This document shows, piece after piece, positions 14,885 through 20,330 of a stretch of 20,330 nt of DNA. Source of the stretch: Moheibacter sp035515075 (lineage in GTDB: Bacteria > Bacteroidota > Bacteroidia > Flavobacteriales > Weeksellaceae); NCBI GenBank assembly GCA_035515075.1, contig DATJBZ010000014.1, positions 1 through 20,330 on the forward strand, written 5' to 3'. Every line of letters starts with the position of its first letter. Within the stretch, counting starts at the first letter, position 1. The notes under the pieces are model-generated. The model saw only the letters and a list, made by a program, of their open reading frames with translations. It was not told where the DNA came from and did not search any database. Position numbers and translations under genes: made by a program.

Positions 14885-16221
14885 ATATATTGAACAAAAC
14901 ATATTACTATTTTATCGGTGCAGGCGGAATCGGCATGAGCGCTTTGGCGCGTTATTTTAACTTTTTGGGCAAAGAAGTGATGGGCTATGACCGCATAAAA
15001 ACCGAATTGACCGAATTGTTAGAAAAGGAAGGCATTCGCATCCATTATACAGACGATGTGCAACAAATTCCTGCCGAATTAACGGTGGACAATACTTTGG
15101 TGATTTATACGCCAGCCGTTCCGATGGAACATACAGAGTACCAATACTTTTTGAACCATGGATTTACCATTCAAAAACGTGCAGAAGTTTTGGGCGAAAT
15201 CACGGATGCAACCTATGGCATTGCAGTGGCGGGAACGCATGGCAAGACGACGACTTCTTCAATTTTAGGCCATATTTTGCACGATGCAGGATTGGAAAGT
15301 ACTGCTTTTTTGGGAGGTGTTTTGGAAAATTACCAATCGAATTTCTTGTTCAAAGGCAACGAAATTACGGTTTCTGAAGCGGATGAATTTGACCGTTCTT
15401 TTTTGAAACTTTCACCGAAATTGGCGATCATCACTTCGATGGATGCCGATCATTTGGACATTTACAAAGATGCCGCAGACTTTCAGCAAACCTTCATTGA
15501 ATTTAGCCAAAAAGTCACGGAACAATTGTTTGTCAAAAAAGGATTGCCGATTGACAACGCAATCACCTATGGCGTAGAAGAAAACGCGGATTTTGATGCC
15601 GTCAACATCCGAATCATCGATGGTTTTTACCATTTTGATGTACAAACCAAAGACCAGCTTTATGTTGATTTTACTTTGAAACATCCTGGAAAGCACAATG
15701 TCGAAAATGCCACTGCTGCGATTGCTGTAGCGCTTTATTTGAACATTCCTTTGGAGAAAATCAAACAAGCTTTGGAGAACTTTCATGGTGTGAAAAGAAG
15801 GTTCAACCGTTGGGATTTTGATGGGAAAGTGTACATTGATGATTATGCGCACCATCCGACAGAATTGAATGCTTTGATCGGTTCTTTGAAAGAAATGTTT
15901 CCTGAGAAAAGAATCTTAGGGGTTTTTCAACCGCATTTGTATTCGAGAACCCGAGATTTCATGGAGGATTTTGCGGAAAGTTTGAGTGTATTGGATCAAT
16001 TGATTTTATTGGACATTTATCCTGCGAGAGAATTGCCGATTGAAGGAATTACCTCGGAAGTTTTATTGGACAAAATTCGTTCAAAAGAAAAAGAAGTTGC
16101 GTCTTTATCAGATGCTTTGGCAAAAATTCAGTCCAAAGAATTTGATGTGTTGGTCACCGCGGGTGCTGGAAATATTGATACATTGGTACAACCGATAAAA
16201 ACTTGGTTAAATGAAGCTTAA
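14881..16221 (+). CDS. murC: UDP-N-acetylmuramate:L-alanine ligase
   Basis: First Mur ligase, adding L-alanine to UDP-MurNAc in the cytoplasm. The N-terminal nucleotide-fold motif is FIGAGGIGMSALA (11-23), the P-loop GTHGKTTT (118-125), then SEADEFDRSFL (165-175), the DADHLDIY block (188-195) and, at the C-terminal domain junction, DDYAHHPTEL. GTHGKTTT together with YAHHPTE separates MurC/Mpl from the other Mur ligases. Mpl, the recycling ligase, is the alternative, but length (446), context and the SEADEFDRSFL block favour MurC. Starts on the ATGA overlap with murG; the end overlaps ftsQ by 11 bases. Confidence 0.96.
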   Translation: MNILNKTYYYFIGAGGIGMSALARYFNFLGKEVMGYDRIKTELTELLEKEGIRIHYTDDVQQIPAELTVDNTLVIYTPAVPMEHTEYQYFLNHGFTIQKRAEVLGEITDATYGIAVAGTHGKTTTSSILGHILHDAGLESTAFLGGVLENYQSNFLFKGNEITVSEADEFDRSFLKLSPKLAIITSMDADHLDIYKDAADFQQTFIEFSQKVTEQLFVKKGLPIDNAITYGVEENADFDAVNIRIIDGFYHFDVQTKDQLYVDFTLKHPGKHNVENATAAIAVALYLNIPLEKIKQALENFHGVKRRFNRWDFDGKVYIDDYAHHPTELNALIGSLKEMFPEKRILGVFQPHLYSRTRDFMEDFAESLSVLDQLILLDIYPARELPIEGITSEVLLDKIRSKEKEVASLSDALAKIQSKEFDVLVTAGAGNIDTLVQPIKTWLNEA

Positions 16222-16954
16222 GTTAAAATTGTTGAAAATATTTTTGGGCTTGGCGGTTTTCATTTTCTTGCTCAGTTTTTCGGCCAATCGCTATGCGAAC
16301 AAAAAATTGGAAACGATGGAAATAGCCATTGACCGCGAAGAAGGAAGAAAGTTTCTGAACGACAGTTTGGTATTGACGATTCTCAACCATAAAAACCATC
16401 CGACGGAAAGGTTGGCGATGGGCGCCATTCAGGTGGATTATTTAGAAAGTTTATTGAACGCCAATCCTTTTGTCGAGCATGCCAAAGTGTTCAAATCGGT
16501 GGATGGCGCATTGAAAGTTGACATTGAACAGAAAAAACCCATTCTACGGATCAACAATGGGGTGGATGAGGAATATTATTTGGGCGAAGATTTGACCAAA
16601 ATTCCTCTGTCGAATTTGTATGCCGTCAAAGTAATGATGGTGGGTGGAGCAATTGATTCGGCTGATTACGTGGGATTGAAAGACTTATCAGAAATTGTGA
16701 TGGCTGATAAGTTGTTGAAAAAACATATCATCGCTGTGAAGAAGCAAGCACCAAATTCATTTAATTTGTTAGTTAACAAAGGAGATTACATCATTGAATT
16801 TGGTGCGTTAGATAATATTGAAGAAAAATTTGACAACTTGAAGCTGTTTTACGAACAGTATTTAGGAAAAGTAGGTTTAAGTTACTACGAAAAAATCAAC
16901 TTAAAATTTAACAACCAAATTGTAGCAACCAAAAGAGTAAGTGATGAAAAATAG
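16211..16954 (+). CDS. ftsQ: Cell division protein FtsQ (DivIB family)
   Basis: Bitopic divisome protein of 247 residues: a very short basic cytoplasmic end (MKLKLKLLK), one transmembrane segment at about 9-25, then a periplasmic part. Residues from about 76 to 107, including LLNANPFVEHAKVFKSVDGALKVDIEQKKPILRI, match the junction of the POTRA and beta domains in FtsQ proteins (the NP-V--A-V pattern followed by a V-I-E--P-LRI strand). Overall similarity is low, as is usual for FtsQ. The position between murC and ftsA supports the call strongly. Overlaps murC by 11 bases; its stop lies inside the start of ftsA. Confidence 0.9.
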   Translation: MKLKLKLLKIFLGLAVFIFLLSFSANRYANKKLETMEIAIDREEGRKFLNDSLVLTILNHKNHPTERLAMGAIQVDYLESLLNANPFVEHAKVFKSVDGALKVDIEQKKPILRINNGVDEEYYLGEDLTKIPLSNLYAVKVMMVGGAIDSADYVGLKDLSEIVMADKLLKKHIIAVKKQAPNSFNLLVNKGDYIIEFGALDNIEEKFDNLKLFYEQYLGKVGLSYYEKINLKFNNQIVATKRVSDEK

Positions 16955-18296
16955 AGAAATAGCTGTAGGCTTGGACATAGGAACCACGAAGATCGTGGCA
17001 ATGGTAGGACAGAAAAGTGAGCATGGGAAAATCGAGATTTTAGGCGTTGGTGTTTCCAAAAGCTTAGGCGTTCACAGAGGGATGGTCAACAACATCACCA
17101 AAACAGTGAATTCCATCAAAGATGCCATTGCACAAGCAGAAGCCGCTGCGAATATTAAAATTACGGATGTGACTGTTGGCATAGCAGGTCAGCACATTCG
17201 CTCTTTGCAACACAGTGATTATATCACAAGACAAAATCCAGACGACGTGATCAATGAGGATGATCTGAAAAAATTGATCAATCAAGTCCATAAATTGGTG
17301 ATGTTGCCCGGAGAAGAAATCATCCATGTTTTGCCACAAGAATACAAAGTGGACAGCGATGGAGAAATTACCGATCCTGAAGGAATGTATGGCAGCCGTT
17401 TGGAAGCGAATTTCCATGTGGTGGTTGGCCAAGTGACTTCGATCAAAAACATTGTTCGTTGTGTGAAAAGTGCGGGATTGAAATTGTCTGGCATTACCTT
17501 GGAACCTTTGGCCTCTGCAGAAGCGACTTTGAGCAAAGAAGAAAAAGAAGCGGGTGTGGCTTTGATTGACATAGGAGGTGGAACGACAGACATTGCAGTA
17601 TTCAAAGACAGCATGATCCGCCATACTTCTGTCATTCCTTTTGGTGGCAATGTGATCACCGATGACATCAAAGAAGGTTGTTCGATCATTGGTCAACAAG
17701 CAGAATTATTGAAAGAGAAATTTGGTTCGGCTTGGCCTGGTGAAAACAAAGAGACTGAAATTGTTTCGATTCCAGGATTGAAAGGGCGCGATCCCAAAGA
17801 GATTTCTTTGCGCACTTTGTCGCAGATCATCAAAGCAAGGGTACAGGAAATTTTGGTTCAAAGTTATACCGAACTGAAGCATTATGGTTGTGATGACCAA
17901 AAGAAGAAATTGATTGCGGGCATTGTTTTGACAGGCGGTGGATCCAAATTGAAACACTTGCGTCAATTGGCCGAATACTTGACTGGAATGGACGTGAGAA
18001 TTGGTTTTTCCAACGAACATTTGGTAGGAGATTTGGCGGATGAATTCAGCAATCCTGAATTTGCTACTTCTGTCGGTTTGTTGATGAAGGCGTTGGATGA
18101 AATCCAATTCAACCCATTTGAAACGGAAGAGGTAGTTGAAGAGGTGAATTCACAAGAAGCAGTTGAAGAAGTAACCATGAATGGTGGCGTTTCGACCAAT
18201 GAAACTTTGGAGAAACCCCAAACCAAAAGCAAAAGACCTTCCATCTGGAACCGATGGACCGATCGTTTCATTCAAATGATCAATGAAACAGAATGA
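16944..18296 (+). CDS. ftsA: Cell division protein FtsA
   Basis: Actin-like ATPase that tethers FtsZ to the membrane. The phosphate-1 motif GLDIGTTK starts at residue 9, phosphate-2 is IDIGGGTTD (208-216), and GIVLTGGGSKLKH is the adenosine motif. The segment between about 83 and 160 corresponds to the FtsA-specific 1C domain. The last residues, SIWNRWTDRFIQMI, form an amphipathic helix, the membrane-targeting sequence. A linker of about 50 acidic residues precedes it. The ATG at 16944 is preferred over the GTG directly before it. Overlaps ftsQ by 11 bases; 38 bases separate it from ftsZ, the largest gap in the operon. Confidence 0.97.
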   Translation: MKNREIAVGLDIGTTKIVAMVGQKSEHGKIEILGVGVSKSLGVHRGMVNNITKTVNSIKDAIAQAEAAANIKITDVTVGIAGQHIRSLQHSDYITRQNPDDVINEDDLKKLINQVHKLVMLPGEEIIHVLPQEYKVDSDGEITDPEGMYGSRLEANFHVVVGQVTSIKNIVRCVKSAGLKLSGITLEPLASAEATLSKEEKEAGVALIDIGGGTTDIAVFKDSMIRHTSVIPFGGNVITDDIKEGCSIIGQQAELLKEKFGSAWPGENKETEIVSIPGLKGRDPKEISLRTLSQIIKARVQEILVQSYTELKHYGCDDQKKKLIAGIVLTGGGSKLKHLRQLAEYLTGMDVRIGFSNEHLVGDLADEFSNPEFATSVGLLMKALDEIQFNPFETEEVVEEVNSQEAVEEVTMNGGVSTNETLEKPQTKSKRPSIWNRWTDRFIQMINETE

Positions 18297-18334
18297 TAAA
18301 ATTGAACGAATTTAGAATATAAAAATACAACAAT

Positions 18335-20062
18335 ATGACAACCACAAGTTTTGAATTTGATTTACCCAAACACCGGTCTTCACACATCAAAGTGATCGGC
18401 GTTGGAGGTGGAGGAAGCAATGCGGTCAACCACATGTTTCAACAAGGAATAGAAGGAGTAGATTTTGTGGTCTGCAATACCGATGCGCAAGCATTGAACA
18501 ACAGTCCTGTGCCCAACAGAATTCAATTGGGACAAGCGACTACGGAAGGTTTAGGCGCTGGTGCCAATCCAGAAGTAGGAGAACAAGCGGCTTTGGAAAG
18601 CATTGATGAGATCAGAAATCTATTGGATGTGAACACCAAAATGGTTTTCATCACAGCAGGAATGGGTGGTGGAACTGGAACAGGTGCTGCGCCGATTATC
18701 GCTGGAGTGGCCAAAGAATTGGGAATTTTAACCATCGGCATTGTGACGGCTCCTTTTTCTTTTGAAGGAAAAATGCGTTTGGAACAAGCGGAAGCAGGCA
18801 TTGAGAAATTACAGAAAAATGTCGATTCTTTGATTGTGATCAACAATGACAAATTGAGAGAATTGTATGGCAATTTGGGGTACAAAGCGAGTTTTGCCAA
18901 AGCAGACGAAGTCTTGACCACAGGCGCGAAAGGAATTGCAGAAGTAATTTCAAAACACTATGCGACCAACATTGACTTGCGTGATGCAAGAACGGTTTTG
19001 GCCGATTCGGGTACAGCGATCATGGGAACGGGAATTGCCAGCGGTGATAACAAAGCGAGCGATGCGATTACTGCAGCCTTGGATTCTCCGTTGTTGAACA
19101 ACAACCACATTTCCGGAGCGAAAAATGTATTGCTGTTGATTGTTTCTGGTGAAAATGAAATCACCATGGATGAAATTGCGTTGATCAACGAATTCATTCA
19201 GAAAGAAGCAGGCAACAGTGCCAACATCATCATGGGGGTCGGTGAGGACAGCGAATTGGGCGAGAACATCAGTGTAACGGTAGTTGCAACAGGCTTCCCA
19301 CTTGAGGAGCAGGTTTTCACAGGCAAGGAAGAAGAGAAAATTTACCATCGTTTGGAGGAAGAGCAAGCGATTACGAAAACTTTGTCACCTGAAACGCCTT
19401 TTCCAGTGCATGTAAATAAAATGCCGGAAGATTTGGCGGAGGCGCCTTTGCAAGAAGTGATTGAATCCGAAGAAAAAGAAGTCAGATATTATTTAGAACT
19501 TCCAGAAGAAACGCCTCAAAAGCCAATTGAAACTCCTACTGAACCAGAAATTACTTTGGAAACCAGAGAATTTCCATTGGAGAGTGGTTTGAGTTTCGAC
19601 AAGAAAAGCAACGACGACACCAATGTACCACAAACGACGATGTTTACTTTGGATGACGACGATGATTTGGAGGAAGTTGAGCAAGAAATCATCTTTGAAA
19701 CCATGACCGAAGAGCACGTTGCTGAACAAGTGCAGGTGCAACCCAAAGTGGAAATGAAAATGGTAGAGGTTGAAGAAAGAACCATTGAAGAAGAAGATCC
19801 ATTTGACCAGCCGATTTCGAACTCTTTGTCGCAAGCGATTGAAGAAAGAAGGGCGCGTTTGAAGCAATTCAACTACAAATTCAAATCGACTTTGAACAAC
19901 AAAACTGTGGATGAGTTGGAAGACATGCCTGCTTACAAAAGACAAGGATTGGAATTGTCAGGAAAAGAAGAGCAAATGCCGTCTGATTTTATCATCACCC
20001 AAGACAGCAACAACGAAATGAAAATCCGTCCCAACAATTTTCTACACGACAAAGTAGATTGA
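18335..20062 (+). CDS. ftsZ: Cell division GTPase FtsZ with a long acidic C-terminal linker
   Basis: Tubulin homologue that forms the Z ring. GGGGSNAVNHM (24-34) and the tubulin signature GGGTGTGAAP (111-120) bind GTP; the T7 synergy loop NIDLRDAR (212-219) carries the catalytic acids. The globular domain ends near residue 325. A linker of about 200 residues follows, rich in Glu and including DDDDDLEEVEQE (440-451), then MPAYKRQGLEL (531-541) and a tail ending IRPNNFLHDKVD, in place of the DIPAFLR-type peptide of proteobacteria. 575 residues compares with 383 in E. coli. Last gene of the dcw operon; a strong terminator follows 26 bases after the stop. Confidence 0.98.
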   Translation: MTTTSFEFDLPKHRSSHIKVIGVGGGGSNAVNHMFQQGIEGVDFVVCNTDAQALNNSPVPNRIQLGQATTEGLGAGANPEVGEQAALESIDEIRNLLDVNTKMVFITAGMGGGTGTGAAPIIAGVAKELGILTIGIVTAPFSFEGKMRLEQAEAGIEKLQKNVDSLIVINNDKLRELYGNLGYKASFAKADEVLTTGAKGIAEVISKHYATNIDLRDARTVLADSGTAIMGTGIASGDNKASDAITAALDSPLLNNNHISGAKNVLLLIVSGENEITMDEIALINEFIQKEAGNSANIIMGVGEDSELGENISVTVVATGFPLEEQVFTGKEEEKIYHRLEEEQAITKTLSPETPFPVHVNKMPEDLAEAPLQEVIESEEKEVRYYLELPEETPQKPIETPTEPEITLETREFPLESGLSFDKKSNDDTNVPQTTMFTLDDDDDLEEVEQEIIFETMTEEHVAEQVQVQPKVEMKMVEVEERTIEEEDPFDQPISNSLSQAIEERRARLKQFNYKFKSTLNNKTVDELEDMPAYKRQGLELSGKEEQMPSDFIITQDSNNEMKIRPNNFLHDKVD

Positions 20063-20088
20063 AGCAACGGACCGTGATTTGAAATATC

Positions 20089-20123
20089 AAAATCCTGCCA
20101 GGAATTGTTTTGGCAGGATTTTT
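20089..20123 (+). terminator. Intrinsic terminator after ftsZ, probably bidirectional
   Basis: AATCCTGCCA (20091-20100) pairs perfectly with TGGCAGGATT (20111-20120) around a ten-base loop. The stem extends by A-T pairs, and T residues follow to 20123. The A-run on the left lets it act for leftward transcription too. It closes the dcw operon. Confidence 0.9.
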
Positions 20124-20192
20124 ATATAAAATCAATCCATTCATGCAACAGCAATGAAAATATGCTAAGTTTTCAGCGAGCGGATGGGCAAG

Positions 20193-20330
20193 TGTAAGCT
20201 TCCCTTAGTTCGAACCATTAGTTAGTATAAATATTGATTTTTCAAAAATATATTAATTGTTTGATTTAGCATAAATTTTAGGAGGTATGTTTCCTAATGA
20301 CTCATGTGGTCGATAATTGTTATAATCATT
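20193..20330 (-). mobile_element. End of an IS3-family insertion sequence (continues to the right)
   Basis: A transposase C-terminus enters from the right edge. The first TG beyond its stop that starts a plausible terminal repeat is TGTAAGCTTCCC at 20193, which would give the 5'-TG...CA-3' ends of IS3 elements about 60 bases from the stop codon. The other end, the inverted repeat partner and the target duplication are outside the window, so the exact boundary is a guess. Confidence 0.5.
20253..20330 (-). CDS. IS3-family transposase (OrfB, DDE type), last 25 codons only
   Basis: On the minus strand an open frame runs from the right edge to a TAA at 20255-20253. It contains YNNYRPHESLGNIPP, the highly characteristic end of the IS3-family (rve) integrase domain, usually seen as YN-RPH-SLG--TP. 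The last acidic residue of the DDE triad lies upstream in such proteins and is outside the window, so activity cannot be judged. The subgroup (IS3, IS150 or similar) cannot be set from 25 residues. It ends about 130 bases beyond the ftsZ terminator. Confidence 0.8.
   Translation of the reverse strand, partial: NDYNNYRPHESLGNIPPKIYAKSNN

Noticed and set aside
17064..17699. Minus-strand open frame of 211 codons inside ftsA
   Set aside because: Fully antisense to conserved FtsA coding sequence and with the composition of an antisense translation.
18297..18334. Separate ftsZ promoter in the 38-base ftsA-ftsZ gap
   Set aside because: The gap is AT-rich but holds no TAnnTTTG with a suitably placed TTG; a promoter inside ftsA cannot be excluded.

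Overview
The window is a chromosomal segment from a member of the Bacteroidota, most likely a Flavobacteriales-type bacterium. Four things point there: the complete Bacteroidota-style division and cell wall (dcw) cluster in the order mraZ-rsmH-ftsL-ftsI-murE-mraY-murD-ftsW-murG-murC-ftsQ-ftsA-ftsZ; a Rho factor with a long Asn/Gln/Pro-rich insertion; several promoter elements matching the phylum-specific -7 consensus TAnnTTTG; and an FtsZ C-terminal tail ending NNFLHDKVD. The genus cannot be read from the sequence.

Left edge (1-440): the first 60 codons of a Cas9 gene run leftward out of the window (RuvC-I motif ILGLDLGTNSIGWALV). A tracrRNA gene is transcribed divergently from it at about 258-338, with promoter, anti-repeat, nexus hairpin and intrinsic terminator all visible. 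This is the most notable accessory system here: a type II (probably II-C) CRISPR-Cas locus whose array and remaining cas genes lie outside the window. A terminator on the minus strand then closes the next gene.

440-4700: a small DUF4293 membrane protein (minus), the transcription terminator rho (plus) with its own intrinsic terminator, aroQ (plus; its probable promoter is embedded in the rho terminator), and then a leftward two-gene unit, alpha/beta hydrolase followed by engB, whose 3' end overlaps the 3' end of aroQ convergently.

4700-20062: a divergent intergenic region carries three TGGTA direct repeats at exact 10-bp period, a probable MraZ operator, immediately upstream of a perfect TAnnTTTG box. 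Thirteen dcw genes follow on the plus strand, mostly overlapping or separated by fewer than 10 bp. Together they make lipid II precursors (MurE, MurD, MurC, MraY, MurG), polymerise and cross-link septal peptidoglycan (FtsW, FtsI), connect these to the divisome (FtsL, FtsQ) and build the Z ring (FtsA, FtsZ). MraZ is the likely regulator and RsmH modifies 16S rRNA. MurF, Ddl and MurB are not in this stretch. No gene appears broken.

Right edge (20063-20330): a strong terminator behind ftsZ, then about 70 bases with nothing recognisable, then the end of an IS3-family insertion sequence whose transposase C-terminus runs in from the right on the minus strand.
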